From the NCBI GenBank assembly GCA_046733355.1, contig JBKPOZ010000015.1:1-64000 (forward strand): DNA of 64,000 bases. Direction: 5' to 3'. Shown piece by piece: positions 51,311-59,555 of the stretch. The position numbers and the translations under genes were made by a program. Every line of letters starts with the position of its first letter. Position 1 is the first letter of the stretch. Origin of the DNA: VAZQ01 sp046733355 (GTDB lineage Bacteria > Pseudomonadota > Alphaproteobacteria > Rhizobiales > Xanthobacteraceae). The notes beneath the pieces are model-generated. The model was not told the origin of the DNA, did not search any database, and worked only from the letters and a program-made list of their open reading frames with translations.

Positions 51311-52141
51311 TCAGAACTTGTAATCGATGCCGGCGCGCGCGTTGAACATGGTTGGCCCCAGCGACCATACCGGCGAGAGAGCGAGATATTCGAATTCGGC
51401 GCGCAAGAAAACATTCGGCATGACGATCACGTCCACCCCGGCGCCGACGGACCATCCGAACAGGAAAGCATTATCCTTCGCCTGAGTCTGCGCGAAGGAG
51501 AATGGCGACAATGGGTGGCGTGTCGAACGAACTCTGGATTCCGAATGCCCTGGCCGTGCGGATGAGATCGGCGCGCGCCGCAGCTACCCCGAGCATCGCA
51601 TACGGAAGGAAATTCCCCACTTCCCAACCGTCGCGCCCGCGGAAGGTGGCAACGTCGTGCAGGTTTATGCGCGCCCCGCCGTTGAGGGTGATGTCATAAT
51701 TGGCAACGCTGGTACTCACGATTCGCGTGAGCGGCGTGGCATCCGCTTGAGGTTGAAAATCGGTACGGCTGTGATTGATCTCAAAGCCGAGGATGAGGCT
51801 CTCTCACGCCAAATGTAGCCGATGAACCCACCCCAGCTGCGGCCGCGCGTATCGGTATGCCCCAGCACCTGCCACGTCGACACCGCTGCCTCGTTCTGCA
51901 GGGCGGTGACCTGCAGCATCTGCGCGATCACGGATTGCGTGCCTTGCCAGAAATCGACGCTCGTCACCCCAACGCCGACCTGGCCGCCGGCATAGATGCC
52001 GGCGAATCGCGAGCAGCACTCCGCGAAAGCAGGGACGAAGGTGTCCGAGCCGCGCAACATGGGGAGGTCGGCTGCGCTCGCGCGGGAATTAGATGCGCCG
52101 ATTGCCGAAGCCACCAACAAACCGATTAGCAGTCGGCGCAT
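51311..52141 (-). pseudogene. Outer-membrane beta-barrel protein (Omp25/31-like), frameshifted twice
   Basis: The first part has a signal peptide (RRLLIGLLVASAIGASNSRASA) and reads FAGIYAGGQVGVGVT then GRSWGGFIGYIWRE. At about 51800 a one-base shift moves it to a second frame (ESLILGFEINHSRTDFQP, then ANYDITLNGGARINLHDVATF) and at about 51513 a compensating shift returns to the first frame (SPFSFAQTQAKDNAFLFGWSVGAGVDVIV) ending FNARAGIDYKF. A stop codon in the first frame between the shifts would still cut the protein. The gene length (277 codons) is the same as an intact gene. Confidence 0.8.
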
Positions 52142-52232
52142 GCGATCCCTTCGATTCCGCTTTTCTTGCGCGCCCCCGATCATGAATGATTAACCTCAAT
52201 GAGGCGTTAGCTTTGCATTCCCGCGCAAACGG

Positions 52233-52262
52233 AAGCGGCGCGGGAAAGATCCCGCGCCGCTT
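52233..52262. terminator. Perfect hairpin, probable terminator of the Omp fragment
   Basis: AAGCGGCGCGGG (52233-52244) and CCCGCGCCGCTT (52251-52262) pair over 12 bp with a 6-base loop. It lies 19 bases past the stop of the minus-strand Omp fragment. The T-rich tail on that strand is weak (CTTCCGTTT), so efficiency is uncertain. Confidence 0.65.
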
Positions 52263-52281
52263 AATCAGACAGTCAGATTTA

Positions 52282-52620
52282 TCAGCCCTTGCGCATGAGC
52301 GCGGGGGGCGGCGTGTACACCGGAGGCGCCGGCGCCACATCCGGCTGGAGCAGGAAGCGGAAACCCAGCCTGAAATCCTGCGAGGTCATGTGGGTCATCG
52401 TGTAGAAGGCACGTGGGCCGCTCAACGGGTTCTTGCATCCCGTCGGATCGCAATCGACTTCCGGCGTGCGCACGTCGCCCATGTTGAGGTAGCGATAGCC
52501 AAGCTCGATCTTGAAGTTGTTGGTAACATTATAGGCAAGGCCGGCGTGAATAGCGTATGTGGTTCCGCCGTCCATACAGTCCACAACGAAGGGGCATGCG
52601 CAAAGCGGGCGCGCCCGCAA
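52282..52620 (-). pseudogene. Truncated outer-membrane beta-barrel protein, C-terminal fragment
   Basis: About 100 residues read as the last strands of an Omp25/31-type porin: GGTTYAIHAGLAYNVTNNFKIELGYRYLNMGDVRTPE, then MTHMTSQDFRLGFRFLLQ with a Pro-rich tail. Signal peptide and earlier strands are absent and nothing upstream matches in any frame; the bfr stop is only 44 bases away. So this is a remnant, not a short gene. It is adjacent to a broken relative. Confidence 0.7.
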
Positions 52621-52663
52621 TAAGGCTAGCCGCCGAGCCTTAAGGCGGCGCTAAAACGGTCGC

Positions 52664-53143
52664 CTACTTTTCCGGCTCGCCGATGTGGTGCTGGGCGTAC
52701 AGCTCAAGGCCCAGCTTGGCGACTAGGTCGAGCTGCGTCTCGAGAAAGTCGATGTGCTCCTCCTCGTCATGCATGAGCTTTTCGAAGAGGTCGCGCGTCA
52801 CATAGTCGCGGACGGCGTGGCAATGGGTGGCCGCCTCCTGGTAGAGTTGCCGCGCCGACATCTCGGCGGCAAGATCGCAGTCGAGCACCTCTCTCACATT
52901 CTGTCCGATATGCAACGGATCGATCACCTGCATATTCGGAAATCCATCGAGAAAGATGATGCGCTCGACGATCTTGTCAGCGTGCTGCATTTCCTCGAGG
53001 GATTCGGCGCGCCATTTCTTCGCCAGCACGCGATATCCCCAATTCTCCAGGAGCCGGTAGTGCAGCCAGTATTGATTGATGGCGGCGAGCTCGTGCCGCA
53101 GCCCTCGATTGAGATACTCGATGACCCTGGTGTCGCCTTGCAT
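52664..53143 (-). CDS. bfr: Bacterioferritin
   Basis: A 159-residue iron-storage subunit. Ferroxidase ligands are all present: Glu18, Glu51, His54, Glu94, Glu127 and His130; haem-binding Met52 follows Glu51 (ESLEEMQHADK). Full-length with C-terminal HHIGEPEK. Downstream of bfd on the same strand, the usual pair: Bfd reduces the Bfr haem to mobilise iron. Confidence 0.97.
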   Translation of the reverse strand: MQGDTRVIEYLNRGLRHELAAINQYWLHYRLLENWGYRVLAKKWRAESLEEMQHADKIVERIIFLDGFPNMQVIDPLHIGQNVREVLDCDLAAEMSARQLYQEAATHCHAVRDYVTRDLFEKLMHDEEEHIDFLETQLDLVAKLGLELYAQHHIGEPEK

Positions 53144-53238
53144 GATCCTCGTCCCTGATTTGCACGCGGTCTCGCCGCCTGCTCATGGCGCAAAACAGGG
53201 GCCGCGACAAGGATACAAGTCGGAACGACGGGATCGGT

Positions 53239-53442
53239 TCAGATGCGCTCGTGCGCGCTGCACGGCTGCACGCCCGCAGTCGCCTCGTTCAGGATGCGCC
53301 GCAGCGTACGCGCGCAACGCCCGCATTGAACGCTGCAGCCGAGGCACCCGTAGATCTGGCCCGTACTGCGCGGCAGTTGCTCGCCGCCGAGGGCGATGCG
53401 CACATCCTGGTCGCTCAGCACGTTACAGGAACAGACGATCAT
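53239..53442 (-). CDS. bfd: Bacterioferritin-associated ferredoxin
   Basis: A 67-residue 2Fe-2S protein. Ligand cysteines fit the Bfd pattern: Cys4 and Cys6 (VCSCN) with Cys40 and Cys43 (VQCGRCART); two more cysteines at 33 and 36 lie in YGCLGC. It donates electrons to bacterioferritin. The next gene downstream is bfr, 95 bases away. A candidate Irr-type site lies upstream. Confidence 0.93.
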   Translation of the reverse strand: MIVCSCNVLSDQDVRIALGGEQLPRSTGQIYGCLGCSVQCGRCARTLRRILNEATAGVQPCSAHERI

Positions 53443-53528
53443 GGGGTGAAAGCCGGGACCGAAAGATTAGTCGCAGATGAAACGATCGCTACAGCGCTTT
53501 GGCATCCTTTGCAATGAAAAATGCCGCT

Positions 53529-53545
53529 TTTATATACATTCTAAT
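53529..53545. promoter_or_regulatory. Candidate iron-control element (Irr box-like)
   Basis: TTTATATACATTCTAAT lies about 90 bases upstream of the bfd start. The right half matches the ATTCTAA half of the alphaproteobacterial iron control element; the left half keeps TTTA but is weak. Position ahead of bfd-bfr fits iron regulation. Confidence is low because only one half is good. Confidence 0.35.
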
Positions 53546-53648
53546 CTCGCGCGGCGGACACCCAGGACGGGCCTAATCCTGCGCAGCGGACCCTGCAACG
53601 GCGCAAAAGGCTCGTACCCGCGTGTTTCGCTGAGGATTTTGGGCGCCC

Positions 53649-54992
53649 TTAAGCTGCCGCTTGCGTGAGTGCATCGACGATACCGTCGACAACCTCCTCT
53701 ACCAGCACCTTGTCCTCGCCCTCACCCATGACCCGAATAACCGGTTCAGTGCCGGACGGCCGCACGATCAGGCGGCCGCGATCATTGAGGCGGGCTTCGG
53801 CGTCCTTGATAGCCGAGCGCACGTCCGGATTGTCGAGCGGCCGGCCGCTGCGATAGCGGACGCTCTTCAGAATCTGGGGCAACGGATCGAAACGATGGCA
53901 GACCCTGGATACTGGCTGGCCCTGCTTCTTTATGACTGCCAGGACCTGCAACGCGGCGAGAAGTCCGTCTCCGGTCGTCGTGTGGTCGGAGAGGATGATG
54001 TGACCTGAAGATTCGCCGCCCAGGTTGTATCCATTGCTGCGCATGTGATCGAGAACGTATCGGTCGCCGACCGCCGTGCGCATGAGCGCAACTCCCAGGC
54101 TGGCGAGATAGCGCTCGAGACCGAGATTCGACATGACGGTTGCAACGACACCGTCCTTCGCCAGCCGCCCGTCCTCCTTCCAGCTCTGCGCAATGACGGC
54201 GAGCAGCTGATCGCCGTCGATCACGCGGCCGCGCTCGTCGGCGAGCAGCACACGGTCGGCATCGCCGTCGAGCGCAATGCCGATATCAGCCCGCATTTCC
54301 TTGACCTTCTGGCAAAGCGCCGCAGGCTCCGTCGAGCCACACTCGCGATTGATGTTGAAGCCGTCCGGCTCGATGCCGATTGCGATCACCTCGGCATCGA
54401 GCTCACGCAGCGCATCGGGGGCGACGCGATAGCCGGCGCCATGCGCGCAGTCGATGACGATGCGCAACCCGTCGAGGGACAGGTTTCTCGGCAGTGTGCG
54501 CTTTGCGAACTCGATGTAGCGGTCCTGCACGCCATCGATGCGGCGAGCGCGGCCCAGATCGGCGCTTTTCGCAAGTTTTTTTGTGAGATCGCTGCCCATG
54601 AGGCCCTCGATCTCGAACTCGAGCTCGTCGGAAAGCTTGAAACCGTCTGGTCCGAACAGCTTGATGCCATTGTCGTCGAACGTGTTGTGGGAGGCCGAGA
54701 TCATCACCCCGAGATCGGCACGCATGGAACGGGTCAGCATGCCCACCGCGGGCGTCGGAATGGGGCCGGTGAGGAGTACATCCATGCCCACCGAGGTAAA
54801 TCCCGAGACCAATGCCGTCTCGATCATGTAACCCGACAGCCGCGTATCCTTGCCGATGAGCACGCGATGGCGGTGATCGCCACGGCGAAAGATCAGTCCT
54901 GCCGCCTGCCCCACTTTGAGCGCAAGCTCCGGCGTGATCACGCCATTGGCGCGACCGCGAATGCCATCAGTGCCGAAATATCTGCGCGTCAT
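53649..54992 (-). CDS. glmM: Phosphoglucosamine mutase
   Basis: A 447-residue enzyme converting glucosamine-6-phosphate to glucosamine-1-phosphate, leading to UDP-GlcNAc. Active-site Ser101 in SASHNTFDDNGIKLFG; metal loop IALDGDADRVLL; sugar-binding GGESSGHII; phosphate-binding RPSGTEPVIRVMGEG. I start at MTRRYFGTDGIRG; the ORF extends 33 codons upstream without similarity. Confidence 0.97.
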   Translation of the reverse strand: MTRRYFGTDGIRGRANGVITPELALKVGQAAGLIFRRGDHRHRVLIGKDTRLSGYMIETALVSGFTSVGMDVLLTGPIPTPAVGMLTRSMRADLGVMISASHNTFDDNGIKLFGPDGFKLSDELEFEIEGLMGSDLTKKLAKSADLGRARRIDGVQDRYIEFAKRTLPRNLSLDGLRIVIDCAHGAGYRVAPDALRELDAEVIAIGIEPDGFNINRECGSTEPAALCQKVKEMRADIGIALDGDADRVLLADERGRVIDGDQLLAVIAQSWKEDGRLAKDGVVATVMSNLGLERYLASLGVALMRTAVGDRYVLDHMRSNGYNLGGESSGHIILSDHTTTGDGLLAALQVLAVIKKQGQPVSRVCHRFDPLPQILKSVRYRSGRPLDNPDVRSAIKDAEARLNDRGRLIVRPSGTEPVIRVMGEGEDKVLVEEVVDGIVDALTQAAA

Positions 54993-55155
54993 TTTCGAAA
55001 GCTTACCCCGTCCCCGACGTCGTCTTGAATCGCCAAACAATAGGCCCAATTCAAGAGAAAAGCGGTAAACAGCAAACAATAATGAGCACATGTTAAACGA
55101 AACCGCTGGCGCGAGCCAGCGGTCCGGTGCAGGCGCTCTGGTAGAGTAAGAAACG

Positions 55156-55359
55156 CTATCGCTTGGGTTTTTTGTCGTGCGGGGTGGGCGCCGGCTGGGT
55201 CACATTGGGCGGATCCGAAGCCGGAAAACTGTCCTCAAGGCCGCGATCGAGCGATTTCTCCGCCTTGCGGCGTTGCTCCTCCCGGAATTCCTCCTTCGCC
55301 TCCTGCCGACGCTTTTCCTCGATCTCGTGCTGCATGAGGGTCTCGTTTGGAATGCCCAT
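55156..55359 (-). CDS. Small charged protein of unknown function
   Basis: A 67-residue protein starting MGIPNETLMQHE with AGGAGAGG at good spacing. The centre is a strongly charged helix (EEKRRQEAKEEFREEQRRKAEK), followed by LDRGLEDSFPASDPPNVTQP, a motif seen in many short Rhizobiales proteins, and a basic tail. The acidic 'EDSFPASDP' segment is the conserved part. No function known. Confidence 0.72.
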   Translation of the reverse strand: MGIPNETLMQHEIEEKRRQEAKEEFREEQRRKAEKSLDRGLEDSFPASDPPNVTQPAPTPHDKKPKR

Positions 55360-55507
55360 GATACCTCTCCTTGCCTCGCCTCGCCCCATTAACGCATGTG
55401 AATGACTCGTGTTCCCACCGCGCCCGAGCGCCTGTTGCACCGCAGTCCCATTTTGCGTCACAGCGCAAAAGTTTATGCTCGTCTTGAACATCGCGTAGGG
55501 AAGAAAA

Positions 55508-56650
55508 ATGGCCGTTGGCCCAATCGCATGCGTCGACGATCTGCGTGCAGTCGCTCGGCGCAAGGTGCCGCGCGCATTCTTCGATTATGTGGAAGCCGGG
55601 TCCTACGGGCAGGAGACGCTGCGCGCGAACTGTGCTGATTTCGAGCGCATCAAATTACGACAGCGTGTTCTCGTCGATGTCTCGCAACGCGAGCTGAGCA
55701 CTGTCATCGCCGGTGAGCCGGCGCGACTACCCATTGCGCTCGCGCCGATCGGCTTGTGCGGCATGCAATGGGGCGACGGCGAGATTCTCGCGTGCCGCGC
55801 GGCGCAGAAAGCCGGGATTCCATTCACGCTTTCCACGATGTCCATCTGTTCCATCGAGGACGTGCAGGAAGCGGTAGAGAAACCCTTCTGGTTTCAGCTC
55901 TATATGATGAAGGACCGCGGCTTCATGCGCGCGCTGATCGAGCGCGCTGCTGCCGCACGATGCAGCGCCCTGGTCCTCACCGTCGACCTGCAGGTGCTCG
56001 GCCAGCGGCATGCCGACATACGAAACGGCTTGACCGTGCCGCCGCAGATCAGTCTCGGCAACCTCGTGGACATGGCCACGAAACCAGCATGGGTTCTGTC
56101 GGTGCTGCAAGGCAAGCGAAAGACATTCGGCAATCTCGCCGGCCACATACGCGGCATGAAGGACGTCATTTCGCTTACGGAGTGGACGGCCTCGCAGTTC
56201 GACACAACTCTCAACTGGAAGGACGTGGACTGGGTGCGCAGCATCTGGCCGGGCACGCTCATCATCAAGGGCATTCTCGATGTCGAGGACGCGCGGACCG
56301 CAACCAAAACGGGGGCGAGCGCAATTGTCGTCTCCAACCATGGCGGCCGGCAGCTCGACGGCGCGCCTTCCTCGATTTCGATGCTGCCCAGGATCGTCGA
56401 GGCAGTCGGGCAGGAGATCGAGATAATGTTCGACGGAGGGATTCGGTCGGGACAGGATTTATTTCGCGCGCTTGCCTTGGGCGCGCGCTCATGCCTGATC
56501 GGGCGCGCCTACGTATATGGCCTCGGTGCCGCCGGCGAGGCCGGGGTGAGCAAGGCGATCGCGCTTATTGCCAAGGAGCTTGAAGTGACCATGGCGCTCA
56601 CCGGAACGGGAAGCGTCAAGGAAATCGATCACCGCGCGCTGGCGCAATAA
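55508..56650 (+). CDS. FMN-dependent alpha-hydroxy-acid dehydrogenase (LldD-like)
   Basis: A 380-residue flavoprotein of the L-lactate dehydrogenase/glycolate oxidase family. The FMN site and catalytic His are in IVVSNHGGRQLDGAPSS; the Lys is in LIIKGILDVEDA; phosphate-binding is IMFDGGIRSGQDLFRALALGARSCLIGR. The substrate may be lactate or another 2-hydroxy acid, such as mandelate. GGGAAGAAAA precedes the ATG. It stands alone. Confidence 0.9.
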   Translation: MAVGPIACVDDLRAVARRKVPRAFFDYVEAGSYGQETLRANCADFERIKLRQRVLVDVSQRELSTVIAGEPARLPIALAPIGLCGMQWGDGEILACRAAQKAGIPFTLSTMSICSIEDVQEAVEKPFWFQLYMMKDRGFMRALIERAAAARCSALVLTVDLQVLGQRHADIRNGLTVPPQISLGNLVDMATKPAWVLSVLQGKRKTFGNLAGHIRGMKDVISLTEWTASQFDTTLNWKDVDWVRSIWPGTLIIKGILDVEDARTATKTGASAIVVSNHGGRQLDGAPSSISMLPRIVEAVGQEIEIMFDGGIRSGQDLFRALALGARSCLIGRAYVYGLGAAGEAGVSKAIALIAKELEVTMALTGTGSVKEIDHRALAQ

Positions 56651-56719
56651 GCACGCCGCATTTTCGGAGCGCACCATTATAAATTGGTGCTATTGAGAGA
56701 ATATTCGCGGGGAGTTGCC

Positions 56720-57097
56720 ATGCCATCCAAAGCATCGGAGATCTTCAGAATGGTCGGGCAAAGCGACGCTTTGCTTGACCAGGCCTGGATGCAGCGGAGA
56801 TGGGGCACTTTCGTGCCATTATGGCTCGCCATCAGTATTGGTTTGGCGCTCCTGCCGGCGGTAATGGTGTTTGTGTTCCTGCTCGTGCCGGGACTTCTCT
56901 ACAATGCTTTTGCCGCAGTCAGCCATGCGAAGTCGCTGACGATTTCAGTGTCCGACCTTTGGCATCTTGCGGCAGGGCTGGGCGCCATTATCGGCCTGTT
57001 CACGCTGGTTTTTACCGTTCCTGTTATGATGTTTCGGCAGATTTTAGGGGATCTGCGTGCGGCCGGCCCGACTCCCGCAGAGGTGGAGAGGCGCTGA
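56720..57097 (+). CDS. Small membrane protein of unknown function
   Basis: A 125-residue protein with two strong helices (FVPLWLAISIGLALLPAVMVFVFLLVPGLLYNAF and LAAGLGAIIGLFTLVFTVPVMMF), an N-terminal helix MPSKASEIFRMVGQSDALLDQ, and a polar tail. GGGGAGTTGCC is the likely ribosome-binding site; an in-frame codon 36 bases upstream is less likely. No family recognised. Confidence 0.6.
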   Translation: MPSKASEIFRMVGQSDALLDQAWMQRRWGTFVPLWLAISIGLALLPAVMVFVFLLVPGLLYNAFAAVSHAKSLTISVSDLWHLAAGLGAIIGLFTLVFTVPVMMFRQILGDLRAAGPTPAEVERR

Positions 57098-57187
57098 TCT
57101 CTTTACGTCGCTCGAGCGGCTAGCACTTCATATTTTTCAGTGACTTACGATTCTGCTTGATCTTTCGGAAGCGTTCCGGAATCTCTA

Positions 57188-57202
57188 GAACAAATAGGGA
57201 AC
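57188..57202. promoter_or_regulatory. Alphaproteobacterial LexA (SOS) box
   Basis: GAAC, seven bases, GAAC: this is the reverse complement of the GTTC-N7-GTTC operator of alphaproteobacterial LexA. It is 15 bases upstream of the imuA start, ideal for repression, and the downstream genes are SOS genes in this class. Both half-sites match exactly. Confidence 0.85.
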
Positions 57203-57216
57203 AATCTTGGTGCCGG

Positions 57217-58032
57217 ATGATCCCGTTCTCGGCCGCTTACCCCGCTTGCCAGCCAAAGCCCTCCATTCAGGGATTGCGGCAGAAGCTCGCATTGCTGGAA
57301 CGAGGGCCCGGATTTGCCGGGCAGCAGGATGCGCTCGCCCTCAATATCTCGCCGATCGATGCCGCACTGGCCGGCGGACTTGCGCGGCCGGCGGTCCACG
57401 AAATCTCGGCGCGCTGCGAAGCGCACAATGCGGCTGCCAGTCGTTTCGCATGTGCCTTGGCAGGAATTTTACTCGAGCGATCCCGGAGCAAAGCGGCCAT
57501 TTGGGTCGCGCACGACCTTGCGCTGTTTGAGCATGGCACGCCTTACGCACCCGGTCTCGTCGATGCCGGCATTGCTCCGGAATGGCTGACTACGGTCATT
57601 GCGCCGCGCAGGGCAGATGTACTCTGGGCCATGGAAGAAGCCCTGCGCTGCCGTGCCATCGGCGTAGTCATCGCTGAACTGGGCACGCAACCGCTCGATC
57701 ACGTCGCGGCGCGCCGGCTCTCGCTCGCGGCTGTTGCCGGCAGCACGCTTGGTTTGATCTTGCGCGCGAGACCCGATGAGGCGCCGTGCGCCTGCGCCAC
57801 CCGTTGGATCATCAGCTCCGCTCCTACCGGGGTCTCTGCAGAAAACGAGGAAAAATTCCGCGGCATCGGACCACCGCGTCTATGCGTGCAACTCGTGCGC
57901 AATCATCGTGGTCATCCGGGAGCGTGGCTAGTGGAGTGGAACAGTGTTGAGCAGCGTTTCGAGCTCGCAACGCATTCTCTGTCTGTGGTTCAATCGGCTG
58001 TCGACCGACCGCCTCATGCAGCAGTCGCATGA
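57217..58032 (+). CDS. imuA: ImuA, RecA-like SOS mutagenesis protein
   Basis: A 271-residue RecA/SulA-like protein. It reads LRQKLALLERGPGFAGQQDALAL, then INISPIDAALAGGL-type and VHEISA, the usual start of the family, then AIWVAHDLALFEHGTPYAPGL and ADVLWAMEEALRCRAIGVVIAEL. ImuA, ImuB and DnaE2 form the mutasome that replicates past DNA damage. ATG 57217 is used, 15 bases after a LexA box; an ORF extension upstream would cross the box. It overlaps imuB by 89 bases. Confidence 0.9.
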   Translation: MIPFSAAYPACQPKPSIQGLRQKLALLERGPGFAGQQDALALNISPIDAALAGGLARPAVHEISARCEAHNAAASRFACALAGILLERSRSKAAIWVAHDLALFEHGTPYAPGLVDAGIAPEWLTTVIAPRRADVLWAMEEALRCRAIGVVIAELGTQPLDHVAARRLSLAAVAGSTLGLILRARPDEAPCACATRWIISSAPTGVSAENEEKFRGIGPPRLCVQLVRNHRGHPGAWLVEWNSVEQRFELATHSLSVVQSAVDRPPHAAVA

Positions 58033-59554
58033 GAACAGCTGGCTAGCGCAAAGGGCGCCGCGCAGAGAAGAAGCTCCGCTCGTCGTATTCGGCCGGGGCG
58101 GCAATCTGGACCTGGTCGTCGCGCTCAACGACGCAGCCGAACACATCGGCCTTGCGCCGGGACTCGCGCTTGCGCAAGCGCGCGCGATGCATCCTGCGCT
58201 CGTTTGCGTTGCGGAGGATCAGGCCGCGGATGCGCGCCTTCTCGAGCACATCGCCGATTGGTGCCAACGTTACACTCCCCTCGTCGCCTGCAGGTCGCCC
58301 GATACGATTTTGCTCGATATCACCGGTTGCACGCATCTTTTCGGCGGCGAGGAGAAACTTTCTCAGGATGTGACAAGCCGGATGCAATCCTTCGGCTTTG
58401 CGGCACGCGCCGCAATCGCTTCCAGCATCGGAGCGGCATGGGCGACAGCGCATTTCGCGACCGCCGGGATCATGCCGAGAGGAGAAGAACGCGGGCTCCT
58501 CCCTTCCCTCCCGGTTGCCGCCTTGCGCCTGCCGGAAGAGACTATCGCGGCGCTGGACCGGGTCGGATTGAAATGCGTCGGCGATCTTCTCGATCTGCCG
58601 CGCGCACCGCTCGCCGCACGTTTCGGCACCGATCTGCTGCGCCAGGTCGATCGCGCGCTCGGCGATGAAGCGGAGCCGCTGAGCCCGCGTCTGCCAGTGC
58701 CCGTCTATATGGCGGAGAAAAGCTTCTTCGAACCGATCGCGCGCGAGCAAGATGTGCTCGCGAGCATTGAGCACCTGGCAGGACGCCTTTCGGCCAAGCT
58801 CGCAACGCACGGGGATGGCGCACGCCAGGTCGAGCTTGCGCTCTTTCGCACCGATGGCGTCGTCAAGCGCGTCAGGGTCGGGACCGCGCGCCCGCAGCGC
58901 AATGCGCAGACCATGCGCGCGCTGTTTGCCGAGCGGCTTGCAGTGCTTGGCGAAGAGATCGATCCGGGCTTTGGATTTGATCTCGCAAGATTATCCGTTC
59001 TCGTCGCCGAGCCCTGTATGGAGGAACAGATCGGCTTTGCCACGCACGACGAGCAACGTGACCTCGATCGTCTCATTGATCGGCTCAGTGCCCGCCTTGG
59101 AACGCGCCGCATCACGCGCCTCGCTTGTCGCGAAAGCCACATTCCGGAGCTCGCGACGATGGCCTTGCCGGCACAGACCGCGCGGGCAGTGTCTCATCAC
59201 TGGGACAATTTTCGCGATTTTCGCGCGGAGACCGGACTGAGCGCGCGGCCGCTGCGTCTCTTGCCCAAGCCCGAGTCCATTTTCGAGGTGATTGCGCTCG
59301 TGCCCGACGGGCCACCGCTGCGCTTCCGCTGGCGTCGCGCATGGCACGAAATAGTCGCGGTGGAAGGCCCGGAGCGCATCGAGGGGGCCTGGTGGAACGA
59401 GGACGGTGGCGGGCTTATCCGCGACTATTTCCAGGTGGAGGACAAAGCGGGCCTGCGTTTCTGGGTGTTTCGTGCGGGACATTATCGCGGCAGCGCTTCC
59501 GAGCATGTGATGCCGGATATGCCGCGCTGGTTCATGCACGGAATGTATGGTTGA
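57944..59554 (+). CDS. imuB: ImuB, Y-family polymerase-like protein without catalytic site
   Basis: A 536-residue protein related to Y-family polymerases, serving as the hub of the ImuAB-DnaE2 complex. The N-terminus SQRILCLWFNRLSTDRL is the family opening; the finger/palm region has LLDITGCTHLFGGEEKL instead of a catalytic acidic pair, as in other ImuB. The C-terminal region ends HVMPDMPRWFMHGMYG. GTG 57944 with TGGAG at about 7 bases is the likely start. It overlaps imuA by 89 bases and ends one base before the chosen dnaE2 start. Confidence 0.92.
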   Translation: MLSSVSSSQRILCLWFNRLSTDRLMQQSHENSWLAQRAPRREEAPLVVFGRGGNLDLVVALNDAAEHIGLAPGLALAQARAMHPALVCVAEDQAADARLLEHIADWCQRYTPLVACRSPDTILLDITGCTHLFGGEEKLSQDVTSRMQSFGFAARAAIASSIGAAWATAHFATAGIMPRGEERGLLPSLPVAALRLPEETIAALDRVGLKCVGDLLDLPRAPLAARFGTDLLRQVDRALGDEAEPLSPRLPVPVYMAEKSFFEPIAREQDVLASIEHLAGRLSAKLATHGDGARQVELALFRTDGVVKRVRVGTARPQRNAQTMRALFAERLAVLGEEIDPGFGFDLARLSVLVAEPCMEEQIGFATHDEQRDLDRLIDRLSARLGTRRITRLACRESHIPELATMALPAQTARAVSHHWDNFRDFRAETGLSARPLRLLPKPESIFEVIALVPDGPPLRFRWRRAWHEIVAVEGPERIEGAWWNEDGGGLIRDYFQVEDKAGLRFWVFRAGHYRGSASEHVMPDMPRWFMHGMYG

Positions 59555-59555
59555 G

